34,259 bases of DNA, from positions 1-34,259 of the forward strand of contig JAOLYI010000007.1 of NCBI GenBank assembly GCA_028343315.1, given 5' to 3'. Source of the DNA: Candidatus Pelagibacter sp. Lineage in GTDB: Bacteria > Pseudomonadota > Alphaproteobacteria > Pelagibacterales > Pelagibacteraceae. A program made the translations under genes and the position numbers. Of this stretch, positions 26,049 to 33,682 are shown piece by piece. The notes beneath the pieces were generated by a model. The model was not told the origin of the DNA and did no database searches. It saw nothing but the letters and a program-made list of their open reading frames with translations. Numbering within the stretch: the stretch's first letter is position 1; every line of letters starts with the position of its first letter.

Positions 26049-26586
26049 AGCTGTCATTGAAGGTCATTTTATTCTTTCTTCAGGATTACACAGTTCTAAA
26101 TATGTTCAGTGTGCCCAATTAATGAGCAAACCTTCTCAAGCATTGAAAATTTGTGAGTCACTTGCAGAAAAAATAAAGATGGAATTTGATGAATTTGATT
26201 TAATTTTGTCACCAGCGATGGGTGGTATTATAGTTGGCTATGAATTAGGAAAACTTTTAAATAAAGAGACTATATTTTCTGAAAGAGTTAATGGAGAATT
26301 TAAACTTAGAAGAGATTTTAAAATAGAAAAAGATAGTAAAGTTTTAATTGTAGAAGATGTAATTACCACAGGCAAATCAAGTCTTGAATGCTCAAAGTTA
26401 GTTTTATCTAATAATGCTAATATTGTTGGTTATGCCAGCATAATAGATAGATCTAATGGTAAATCGAATATTAAAAATAAAATTGTATCTCAAGTAGTAT
26501 TAAATATACCTGTTTATCAAAAAGACAAATTACCTGCAGAATTATCATCTATCCCCCCAGTAAAGCCCGGAAGCCGAAACTTATAA
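26005..26586 (+). CDS. pyrE: orotate phosphoribosyltransferase
   Basis: Converts orotate and PRPP to OMP in pyrimidine synthesis. The 193 residues contain SSGLHSSKYVQCAQLM near the N-terminus, the LSPAMGGIIVGYELG loop, FSERVNGEFKLRRDF with the flexible-loop catalytic Lys/Arg residues, and the PRPP motif VLIVEDVITTGKSSLE. This is the shorter alphaproteobacterial-type form. The ATG at 26005 is required, because the N-terminal helix is conserved and the next Met (MSKPS) is internal; it forces a 44-base overlap with spoT in another frame. Ends with a TAATG junction to pdxJ. Third pyr gene in this window besides pyrB and pyrC'. Confidence 0.96.
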   Translation: MLSLEESLKILKETKAVIEGHFILSSGLHSSKYVQCAQLMSKPSQALKICESLAEKIKMEFDEFDLILSPAMGGIIVGYELGKLLNKETIFSERVNGEFKLRRDFKIEKDSKVLIVEDVITTGKSSLECSKLVLSNNANIVGYASIIDRSNGKSNIKNKIVSQVVLNIPVYQKDKLPAELSSIPPVKPGSRNL

Positions 26587-27308
26587 TGAAAAGAATTAGA
26601 CTGGGTGTAAATATAGATCATGTAGCCACAGTGAGAAATGCAAGAGGAGAATCTTATCCAAGTCCATTAAGAGCTGCATTACTAGCTCAAAAAAATGGAG
26701 CAGATTCTGTTACAATACATTTAAGAGAAGATCGAAGACATATAAATGAATTTGATCTAAAACAAATTAAAAAAAAATTAAAGATACCACTTAATCTAGA
26801 AATAGCTGCAACAAGAGAGATGTTGAATATTGCATTAAAAAGCAAGCCACCTTTTATTTGTATAGTGCCTGAAAAAAGAAAGGAAATTACAACGGAGGGT
26901 GGTTTAAATTTAAATTATAATAAGAATTTCTTAAAAAATTTAATAAAAAAATTAAAAAAAAATAATTCTAGAGTAAGTTTGTTTATTGAACCAACTTTAA
27001 GAGATATTCTTGAGGCAAAAAAACTAAATGCAGATTGTGTAGAAATTCATACCGGAAAATTTTGCACTTTAATTAATAAGAAAAAAAAATACAAAAATGA
27101 ATTTAAAAAAATTGAAAAAGTAGTGAAGGCTGGAATTGAACTTGGGCTTGAAGTCCACGCTGGACACGGTCTCACATATAAATCTGCCAAAATTCTTGCA
27201 AAATTAAAAAATATAAAAGAATTTAATATAGGTCATTTTCTGATAGGTGAGTCTATTTTCATTGGTATGTCATCAACAATTAAGTTGTTTAAAAGAATAT
27301 TAAATTAA
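26586..27308 (+). CDS. pdxJ: pyridoxine 5'-phosphate synthase
   Basis: Joins 1-deoxyxylulose-5-phosphate and 3-amino-2-oxopropyl phosphate to form pyridoxine 5'-phosphate in the DXP-dependent B6 pathway. TIM-barrel protein of 240 residues; RLGVNIDHVATVRNARG (His12, Arg17), SVTIHLREDRRHI, NLEIAATREM with the catalytic glutamate, EIHTGKF and EVHAGHGLTY are all present. TAATG overlaps with pyrE and acpS. The pdxJ-acpS pair is conserved widely in Proteobacteria. Nothing odd except a very Lys-rich stretch about 115-125. Confidence 0.97.
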   Translation: MKRIRLGVNIDHVATVRNARGESYPSPLRAALLAQKNGADSVTIHLREDRRHINEFDLKQIKKKLKIPLNLEIAATREMLNIALKSKPPFICIVPEKRKEITTEGGLNLNYNKNFLKNLIKKLKKNNSRVSLFIEPTLRDILEAKKLNADCVEIHTGKFCTLINKKKKYKNEFKKIEKVVKAGIELGLEVHAGHGLTYKSAKILAKLKNIKEFNIGHFLIGESIFIGMSSTIKLFKRILN

Positions 27309-27691
27309 TGAATATTTTTGGAATCGGAACTGATATAGTTAGTGTTGATAGAATAAAGAAATCTTTAAAAAATAAAAAATTTCTAAAACGTGTTTTTAAC
27401 GCTCATGAAATTTTGAAATGTAAAAAAAATATAAATCCCTACAATTGTTATTCAAAAAGATTTGCGGCTAAAGAAGCCTTTTCTAAAGCTTTGGGCACTG
27501 GTATTTCTAATGGTATTAGTTTTAATGAAATTATTATTCTTAATAAAAAATCAGGTAAACCATATATTGCTTTAACAGGCCAAACAAAAAAAAAAATAAA
27601 AATTAAATTTAAAAAAAAAAAAATAAAAATCTCACTATCTCTTTCGGATGAGGTAAAATACGCAGTAGCATTTGTTACAATTTCTTTATGA
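27308..27691 (+). CDS. acpS: holo-[acyl-carrier-protein] synthase
   Basis: Transfers 4'-phosphopantetheine from CoA to acyl-carrier protein. The 127 residues have FGIGTDIVSVDRI (metal-binding Asp9) and the RFAAKEAFSKALGTGI motif with the second metal ligand glutamate, plus SLSLSDEVKYAVAFVTIS at the C-terminus. Length is standard. The segment KIKIKFKKKKIKI is encoded in part by an uninterrupted run of twelve A (27611-27622). TAATG overlap with pdxJ, ATGA overlap with lepB, in the usual acpS-lepB-rnc order. Confidence 0.95.
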   Translation: MNIFGIGTDIVSVDRIKKSLKNKKFLKRVFNAHEILKCKKNINPYNCYSKRFAAKEAFSKALGTGISNGISFNEIIILNKKSGKPYIALTGQTKKKIKIKFKKKKIKISLSLSDEVKYAVAFVTISL

Positions 27692-28425
27692 AAAAAAAAA
27701 CATTTATAACTATAATCGATAATATTAAAACTTTACTTGGAGCTTTATTAATAGCGATTTTAATTAGATCAATATTATTTCAACCTTTTTATATTCCTTC
27801 ATCCTCAATGGAACCAACTCTTCTGGTTGGAGATCGTATTTTTGTATCTAAATATACATATGGTTACAGCAAGCATTCTTTTCCCTTTAGTCCTAATTTT
27901 TCGAACAAAAGGTTTTTTTCAAAAGAGCCAAAGAGGGGTGATTTAGTCGTTTTTAAAACGCCTTCAGATAATAGAACAGATTATATAAAAAGATTAATAG
28001 GTTTGCCAGGTGACACAATTCAATTCCTAAATGGTGAACTATTTATCAATCAAGTAAAAATTAAAAGAATACCTTCTAATAAAAAAAGAATTATTAGATG
28101 TGGAAACTTTTTATTAGAGACTAATACATTTATTGAAACATTGCCTAATGGTGTTAAACATTTTGTATCTTATAAAAAAGAAGGCAGTTTACAAAATACT
28201 CAGATATATAAAGTCCCATCAAATCATTATTTTTTAATGGGAGATAACCGTGATTGCTCGAAAGATAGCAGATATTTGAGTGCGGTAGGATATGTAAATA
28301 ATTTAAATTTAGTGGGAGAGGCTAAAATTATATTTTTCTCAAATGACACAAATATAAGTAGATTGCTTAAATTTTGGAATTTGAATGAATCATTTAGATT
28401 AAAAAGATTGTTTAAAATATTATGA
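27688..28425 (+). CDS. lepB: signal peptidase I
   Basis: Inner-membrane protease that removes signal peptides from exported proteins such as the binding protein and Slt in this window. 245 residues with one N-terminal membrane segment (about 13-31). Serine-lysine dyad: Ser40 in IPSSSMEPTLLVGD and Lys101 in DYIKRLIGLPGD; the conserved HYFLMGDNRDCSKDSR box is near the C-terminus. Complete. ATGA overlaps with acpS and rnc. Confidence 0.97.
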   Translation: MKKKTFITIIDNIKTLLGALLIAILIRSILFQPFYIPSSSMEPTLLVGDRIFVSKYTYGYSKHSFPFSPNFSNKRFFSKEPKRGDLVVFKTPSDNRTDYIKRLIGLPGDTIQFLNGELFINQVKIKRIPSNKKRIIRCGNFLLETNTFIETLPNGVKHFVSYKKEGSLQNTQIYKVPSNHYFLMGDNRDCSKDSRYLSAVGYVNNLNLVGEAKIIFFSNDTNISRLLKFWNLNESFRLKRLFKIL

Positions 28426-29090
28426 TGGTAAAAAATCTTAAAGAATTTGAAAAAATAACTAAACATAATTTTAAAGAAATAGGCCTATTAGAAAAAGCAT
28501 TAACTCATAAAAGTTATGATAATATAAAAAATAATGAAAAATTAGAGTTTCTTGGTGATAGAGTTTTAGGTTTAGTCATTTCTGAGAAACTATTAGAAAA
28601 ATATCCTGATGAAAAAGAGGGTATTATAGATAAAAAATTTGCTAATCTTGTAAATAAAAAAACTTGCACACTTATTGCAAAAAGAATTAATTTAAAAAAA
28701 TTTATATTATTAGGCTCATCACATAAAAAACTTGAAAGATCTGCAGATAAAATAAGTAGTGATTGTTTAGAAGCCATTGTAGGAAGCATCTATTTAGATA
28801 GTGGTTTAAAGTCTGCTGAAAAATTTATTTTAAACTTTTGGGATGAGTATCTTTTGAAATCAACAATAACTTTAATTGATTCAAAAACTAAACTTCAAGA
28901 GTTTAGTTTGAAGAAATTTAAAGAATTACCAAAATATACTTTTTCCAAAAAAACTGGTTCTCAACACAGACCTGTATTTAAAACAGAAGTTCAAATACCT
29001 AATTCAAAAAAAATAATGGGCGTAGGTTCTTCTAAAAAAAAAGCTCAGCAAAATGCAGCTTCAAAACTTCTAAAAATTTTAAACGTATGA
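28422..29090 (+). CDS. rnc: ribonuclease III
   Basis: Double-strand-specific endoribonuclease for rRNA processing and mRNA turnover. The 222 residues hold the signature NEKLEFLGDRVLG (Glu39, Glu42, Asp46) and the second acidic pair in SSDCLEAIVGSIYLDSG, then a dsRNA-binding domain from about 150 (TKLQEFSLKKFKELPKY ... GVGSSKKKAQQNAASKLL). Begins ATGATG; either Met could be first, and the 28422 ATG overlaps the lepB stop. In many Proteobacteria era follows rnc; here recO follows instead with an ATGA overlap. Confidence 0.97.
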   Translation: MMVKNLKEFEKITKHNFKEIGLLEKALTHKSYDNIKNNEKLEFLGDRVLGLVISEKLLEKYPDEKEGIIDKKFANLVNKKTCTLIAKRINLKKFILLGSSHKKLERSADKISSDCLEAIVGSIYLDSGLKSAEKFILNFWDEYLLKSTITLIDSKTKLQEFSLKKFKELPKYTFSKKTGSQHRPVFKTEVQIPNSKKIMGVGSSKKKAQQNAASKLLKILNV

Positions 29091-29764
29091 TTTGGGAAGA
29101 TGAATGCTATCTTTTATCGAAAAGAAAGTTTAGAGAAAATGCTAATATAATAAATATTTTTACACAAAAAAAAGGTAAAATTGACGGCATTGTTTATGGA
29201 GGTAACTCAAGAAAAATTAGAAACTATTTACAAATTTCAAACAAATTATTTGTTTCTCATAATTCCAAAAGTGAAAATAAAATTGGATATTTTAAGACTG
29301 AATTAATCAAACCAATTTCTCCTTTATATTTTAATGACAAAGAGAGGACATCAGCCTTAATGTCTATTTGTACATTATTAAATATTTTATTACCTGATTC
29401 ACAACCAAATAAAAATATTTATAATTATTTTGAAAATTTTATAAATTCAATAAATTCAGAAAATTGGATTTTTTTATATATTTTTTTTGAAATAAATCTT
29501 ATTAAAGAATTAGGTTATGACACTAACCTTAACAAATATGAAGGCAACAAAAATGTTAAAGAGACTAATAAAATAAAAATTGACGGGTATATATACAGCG
29601 TTCCTAATTTTTTAGTTACAAAAGAAATTCCAGTAAAACATACTAGCAGCTTGATCAGAAAATCACTTTATTTCACAAGACAAGTTTTGCAAAATAAATT
29701 TTTTATTCCTAATAATATGATATTTCCAAAATCTAGAGTTATTTTGGAAAATTATTATAATTAA
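29087..29764 (+). CDS. recO: DNA repair protein RecO
   Basis: Mediator that helps RecA load onto SSB-coated DNA in the RecFOR pathway. The 225 residues have the N-terminal OB-fold pattern (CYLLSKRKFRENANIINIFTQKKGKIDGIVYGG) and a helical C-terminal half; there are no zinc-finger cysteines, as in many proteobacterial RecO. Similarity is weaker than for neighbours, as usual for RecO, and position after rnc in the lepB-rnc-(era)-recO cluster adds support. Last gene of the ten-gene run; two bases separate its end from that of convergent hemB. Confidence 0.9.
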   Translation: MIWEDECYLLSKRKFRENANIINIFTQKKGKIDGIVYGGNSRKIRNYLQISNKLFVSHNSKSENKIGYFKTELIKPISPLYFNDKERTSALMSICTLLNILLPDSQPNKNIYNYFENFINSINSENWIFLYIFFEINLIKELGYDTNLNKYEGNKNVKETNKIKIDGYIYSVPNFLVTKEIPVKHTSSLIRKSLYFTRQVLQNKFFIPNNMIFPKSRVILENYYN

Positions 29765-29766
29765 AA

Positions 29767-30753
29767 TTAAAGTTTTTTAGCAATGTCTAAAGCAAAATAA
29801 GTTACGATAGCAGAGGCGCCGGCTCTTTTAAAACACATCAAACTTTCAATTATTGACTCTTCATTAATTAATTTATTATTAATACTTTGTTTAATCATAC
29901 TATATTCCCCAGACACTTGATAAGCTAAAACAGGTATTTTAAAATTATCTTTAACAGTTTTTATGATATCCAAATAAGGCATACCAGGTTTAACCATAAT
30001 CATATCTGCACCTTCCTTAACATCTAAAGCTACTTCTCTTAATGACTCATTCTTGTTAGAAAAATCCATTTGATAATTTCTTTTATCGCTTTTTAAATAT
30101 TTTTTTGATCCGACAGCATCTCTAAACGGTCCATAAAAATTTGAAGCATATTTAACAGCATAAGATAATAATTGAATATCATGAAACTTATTTTTATCCA
30201 GGGCTTTTCTTATTTTTCCAATTCGCCCATCCATCATATCTGAAGGAGCTATTACATCACAACCCATTTGGGCTTGCAATATAGATTGTTTTATTAAAAT
30301 ATCATTTGTTTCATCATTTATTACATAATTATTTTTTAACAAACCATCATGGCCATGAGATGTATAAGGATCCAAAGCAACATCACACATTACTCCTATG
30401 TTATTCTTAAATCTTTTTTTTATAATTTGAGTAGCCCTACAAACTAAATTATTCTCGTTTAAAGCTTCGCTTCCATATTTATCTTTTTTTGCAATAGGAG
30501 TGGATGGAAATAGTGCAACCATCGGTATATTGTTTTTTACAACATTATTAACAACTTCTCCTAACTTATCTAAAGTATATCTATATATATTAGGCATCGA
30601 TTTAATAATTTGTTTTTTATTCTTTCCTTCAATTAAAAAAATTGGGTATATTAAATCATTAACTGACAAGTTGTTTTCCTGGACTAATTTTCTAGACCAT
30701 GCATACTTTCTAGTTCTACGAAGTCTTAAGCTAGGAAATTTACCAGTAATCAT
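29767..30753 (-). CDS. hemB: delta-aminolevulinic acid dehydratase (porphobilinogen synthase)
   Basis: Condenses two 5-aminolevulinate molecules to porphobilinogen for haem. 328 residues; the two active-site lysines are Lys201 (SYAVKYASNFYGPFRDA) and Lys255 (MIMVKPGMPYLDI). The metal site reads DVALDPYTSHGHDG (124-137), with Ala/Asp in place of the three cysteines of zinc-type enzymes, so this is the magnesium-dependent, zinc-free type typical of Alphaproteobacteria. Complete, normal length. Transcribed alone on the minus strand; a TATAAT box lies 31 bases upstream of the ATG. Confidence 0.97.
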   Translation of the reverse strand: MITGKFPSLRLRRTRKYAWSRKLVQENNLSVNDLIYPIFLIEGKNKKQIIKSMPNIYRYTLDKLGEVVNNVVKNNIPMVALFPSTPIAKKDKYGSEALNENNLVCRATQIIKKRFKNNIGVMCDVALDPYTSHGHDGLLKNNYVINDETNDILIKQSILQAQMGCDVIAPSDMMDGRIGKIRKALDKNKFHDIQLLSYAVKYASNFYGPFRDAVGSKKYLKSDKRNYQMDFSNKNESLREVALDVKEGADMIMVKPGMPYLDIIKTVKDNFKIPVLAYQVSGEYSMIKQSINNKLINEESIIESLMCFKRAGASAIVTYFALDIAKKL

Positions 30754-30772
30754 GATTTAATTTATTTAAAAT

Positions 30773-30801
30773 GCGACAAATGTATTATACAAATATATAT
30801 T
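30773..30801 (+). promoter_or_regulatory. candidate promoter for the 30826-34259 run
   Basis: GCGACA (30773-30778), 17 bases, TATATT (30796-30801), with the ATG of the hydroxylase gene 24 bases further on. The same 72-base gap holds the hemB -10 on the other strand, so the two promoters overlap. Moderate matches in AT-rich DNA. Confidence 0.35.
30784..30789 (-). promoter_or_regulatory. candidate -10 box of hemB
   Basis: On the minus strand the consensus TATAAT is preceded directly by TTTG, similar to an extended -10 element, 31 bases upstream of the hemB ATG. No good -35 was found at 16-18 bases. Confidence 0.4.
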
Positions 30802-30825
30802 ACAAAGGGTTAAATAACAATAAAC

Positions 30826-31467
30826 ATGAAACAAGATTCCAAAAATATAATTAACCTCAATTTAAAGAGGGATGAAAAAATTCTTAATTTTAATGATTTT
30901 CAAAAACAAAACATAAACTTTGATATTGTTAAGCTTCAAGAAGCTTATAAACAAATTATAAAAAATAATAAATTTGATACAGCAGGTGGAGTTTCGCATT
31001 TTGGAGCTATATGTCTTACAAGAATTCCAGGTGATCCGGAATCAATTAAAGATAATAAGGCTAGAGGTCTCTATTGGACAAAGCCTGATAAATCTGGCAA
31101 TGAAGTTTCTAGAGATGTTGCTATCGATGAAAGCGCTTATACAGAGCTTGCACCTGAATTTGAAAACACATATTTCAAAGAAGTAATAGATGTTTTAACT
31201 TCAAAATACAAATTAGGAAGGGTTAGAATTTTATTAAAAGAACCGAGATCAACTTTAAGCTGGCATAGAGATCCGGAACCGAGATTACATGTGCCAATAA
31301 TTACTAATCCAGGATGTTTAATGGTAATAGAAAATGTAGCAAAACATATGCCAGCAGATGGATCTGTTTGGATAACTAATAATACTAAATATCATAATGC
31401 TTTCAATGGTGGTGAAGAAAATAGGGTTCATCTCGTTGCATGTATATTAGATTATAAATTTAATTAA
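30826..31467 (+). CDS. aspartyl/asparaginyl beta-hydroxylase-like 2-oxoglutarate oxygenase
   Basis: A 213-residue protein with a double-stranded beta-helix oxygenase pattern. The probable iron triad is His147-x-Asp149 (TLSWHRDPEPRLHVPI) and His190 (NTKYHNAFNGG), with Arg200 ten residues later (ENRVHLVA) in the place that binds the 2-oxoglutarate carboxylate in aspartyl/asparaginyl hydroxylases. The N-terminal about 125 residues (KFDTAGGVSHFGAICLTRIPG) are not recognised as a domain. No signal peptide, so cytoplasmic. It precedes rpiB by one base, but no functional link is apparent. Substrate could be a protein side chain or a small molecule. Confidence 0.82.
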   Translation: MKQDSKNIINLNLKRDEKILNFNDFQKQNINFDIVKLQEAYKQIIKNNKFDTAGGVSHFGAICLTRIPGDPESIKDNKARGLYWTKPDKSGNEVSRDVAIDESAYTELAPEFENTYFKEVIDVLTSKYKLGRVRILLKEPRSTLSWHRDPEPRLHVPIITNPGCLMVIENVAKHMPADGSVWITNNTKYHNAFNGGEENRVHLVACILDYKFN

Positions 31468-31468
31468 A

Positions 31469-31906
31469 TTGAATTTTTTATTTAAAAAAATTTGTATTGC
31501 ATCAGACCATGCTGGTTATAACTTAAAAGAAGATATTAAAAATCATTTAATAAATAAATATGTATCGATATTTGATTTAGGCCCACATCAAAATAAGTCG
31601 GTAGATTATCCTGATTATGCAAGAAAGCTTGCAAAACGGGTCAAAAATAAAAGAAGTGATATAGGAATTCTCGTATGCGGATCTGGAACGGGTATGGCTA
31701 TAAGTGCAAATAAAATAAAAGGTATTAGAGCAGCTGTCTGCTATAATCCAATGTCAACAAGATTGTCTAGGCAACACAATAATGCTAATATAATAGCCTT
31801 AGGATCAAGATTAACAAAGAAAAGTTTATCGCTTAAATTAGTTGAAATTTTTTTAAAAACTAAATTTGAAGGCGGTCGACATTTAAGAAGAATAAAAAAA
31901 ATATAA
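31469..31906 (+). CDS. rpiB: ribose-5-phosphate isomerase B
   Basis: Interconverts ribose-5-phosphate and ribulose-5-phosphate. The 145 residues show [14 protein letters not shown] (Asp13, His14), [10 protein letters not shown], the catalytic Cys70 in [15 protein letters not shown], and [14 protein letters not shown]. It starts with TTG at 31469, one base after the preceding stop; no ATG or GTG lies before the conserved SDHAG motif. Followed by glyA after one base, an rpiB-glyA order common in Alphaproteobacteria. The LacA/RpiB family also includes galactose isomerases, but context favours RpiB. Confidence 0.95.
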   Translation: MNFLFKKICIASDHAGYNLKEDIKNHLINKYVSIFDLGPHQNKSVDYPDYARKLAKRVKNKRSDIGILVCGSGTGMAISANKIKGIRAAVCYNPMSTRLSRQHNNANIIALGSRLTKKSLSLKLVEIFLKTKFEGGRHLRRIKKI

Positions 31907-31907
31907 A

Positions 31908-33209
31908 ATGTCTACGGCTATAAAAATAAATAAATATTTAAACAGCTTCTTCAAATTAAATTTGCAAGAAGCAGATAAGGAATTGTATAACTCAATTAAA
32001 GATGAGTTTACAAGACAACAAAATCATGTTGAATTAATTGCCTCTGAAAATATAGTTTCTAAAGCTGTATTGGAAGCACAAGGATCAGTTTTAACAAATA
32101 AATATGCTGAGGGATATCCATCTAAAAGATATTATGGCGGTTGTGAACACGTTGATGTATCAGAAAATTTGGCTATCGAAAGAGCAAAAAAATTATTTGA
32201 CTGTAAATTTGCAAACGTACAGCCCCATTCAGGAGCACAAGCAAACGGAGCTGTTTATTTGGCCCTTATCAAACCTGGAGATACAATTTTAGGTATGAGT
32301 TTAAATTCTGGCGGTCATTTAACTCATGGTGCCAAACCAGCACAATCAGGCAAATGGTTTAATGCAATTCATTATGAAGTAGATGAAAAAACAGGTTTAA
32401 TAGATTATAACGGTGTGGAAAAATTAGCAATTGAACACAAACCTAAAATAATAATCGCAGGAGGAAGCGCTTACTCGAGGATAATTGATTTTAAAAAGTT
32501 TAGAGACATCTGTGATAAAATTGGAGCATATTTACTTGTTGATATGGCCCATTTTTCAGGATTAGTTGCTGGTGGAGCTTATCCAAACCCCACTAAATAT
32601 GCAGATGTAGTTACATCTACTACTCATAAAGTTTTGAGAGGTCCGAGAGGAGGAATTATTTTAACTAACAATGAAGAATTAATTAAAAAATTTAATAGTG
32701 CTATTTTTCCAGGTTTACAAGGTGGTCCACTGATGCACGTTATAGCAGCTAAGGCAGTTTGTTTCAAAGAAGCTCTCTCAGATGATTTTAAATTATATAC
32801 AAAAAATGTAATTACAAATGCTAAAATTTTATCGGATAGTTTATCTCAAAAAGGTTTTAAAATTTTTTCTGGAGGAACAGACACACATTTAATGCTTCTA
32901 GATTTAAGATCTTTTAATGTTACTGGAAAAGATGCTCAAGCATCACTTGGAAGATCAAATATTACCTGTAATAAAAACGGAATTCCATTCGATACAGAAA
33001 GTCCCATGATCACTTCAGGCATAAGACTCGGCACTCCTGCTTGTACTACCAGAGGTTTCAGACAAGAGGAGTTTAAAATGATTGCAAATTCGATACACAA
33101 AGTTATTAAAGGCTTAAGTATAAATAAGTCTGATAATTCAAAAATAGAAAACGAAGTTAAAAAAGAGATAATAGATCTTTGTGCTGCTTATCCTATTTAT
33201 GATAATTAA
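31908..33209 (+). CDS. glyA: serine hydroxymethyltransferase
   Basis: PLP enzyme interconverting serine and glycine with tetrahydrofolate, the main source of one-carbon units. 433 residues; PLP lysine Lys241 in [15 protein letters not shown], with [50 protein letters not shown] and [11 protein letters not shown] as expected. About ten extra residues at the N-terminus but otherwise standard. One base after rpiB and eleven before nrdR, then ribD: the glyA-nrdR-ribD order is conserved in Alphaproteobacteria. Confidence 0.98.
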   Translation: MSTAIKINKYLNSFFKLNLQEADKELYNSIKDEFTRQQNHVELIASENIVSKAVLEAQGSVLTNKYAEGYPSKRYYGGCEHVDVSENLAIERAKKLFDCKFANVQPHSGAQANGAVYLALIKPGDTILGMSLNSGGHLTHGAKPAQSGKWFNAIHYEVDEKTGLIDYNGVEKLAIEHKPKIIIAGGSAYSRIIDFKKFRDICDKIGAYLLVDMAHFSGLVAGGAYPNPTKYADVVTSTTHKVLRGPRGGIILTNNEELIKKFNSAIFPGLQGGPLMHVIAAKAVCFKEALSDDFKLYTKNVITNAKILSDSLSQKGFKIFSGGTDTHLMLLDLRSFNVTGKDAQASLGRSNITCNKNGIPFDTESPMITSGIRLGTPACTTRGFRQEEFKMIANSIHKVIKGLSINKSDNSKIENEVKKEIIDLCAAYPIYDN

Positions 33210-33220
33210 AAAAAAATATT

Positions 33221-33682
33221 ATGCTTTGTCCATTTTGTAGAGAAAAAGATACATCTGTTGTAGATTCCAGACCAACTGAAGATGGCACCGCAATTAGAAG
33301 AAGAAGGCTTTGTGGTTGTGATAGAAAAGAGAGGTTCACTACATTTGAAAGAGTACAGTTTCAAGAGTTAACTGTAATTAAAGGTAATGGTAAGAGAGAA
33401 CCTTTTGATAGAGATAAAATTTCAAAATCCATACGAATAGCCACAAGAAAAAGACCAATAGACTCAGAAACAATTGAAAAATTTATATCCAAGATAGTAA
33501 GAAATTTAGAAGGTCTTGGTGAGAGCGAGATACCAACACCAACTATTGGTAAATTTATAATGGAGGGTTTGTCTTTACTAGATAAAGTTGCTTATGTTCG
33601 TTTTGCTTCTGTTTATAAAAATTTCAAAGAAGCTAAAGATTTTGAACAATTTGTAGGCAACTTAGATGACAACAAATCATAA
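33221..33682 (+). CDS. nrdR: ribonucleotide reductase repressor NrdR
   Basis: Represses ribonucleotide reductase genes when ATP/dATP occupy its ATP-cone. The 153 residues have an N-terminal zinc ribbon, a [17 protein letters not shown] linker, RFTTFERVQ, and the ATP-cone ([16 protein letters not shown] ... [13 protein letters not shown]). The ribbon is unusual: after Cys3 and Cys6 the second pair reads [10 protein letters not shown] (Cys31, Cys33), i.e. C-x-C with one extra residue before RFTTFE, where relatives have CxxC. The nucleotide sequence supports this reading without a frameshift. Overlaps ribD by 17 bases. Confidence 0.95.
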   Translation: MLCPFCREKDTSVVDSRPTEDGTAIRRRRLCGCDRKERFTTFERVQFQELTVIKGNGKREPFDRDKISKSIRIATRKRPIDSETIEKFISKIVRNLEGLGESEIPTPTIGKFIMEGLSLLDKVAYVRFASVYKNFKEAKDFEQFVGNLDDNKS

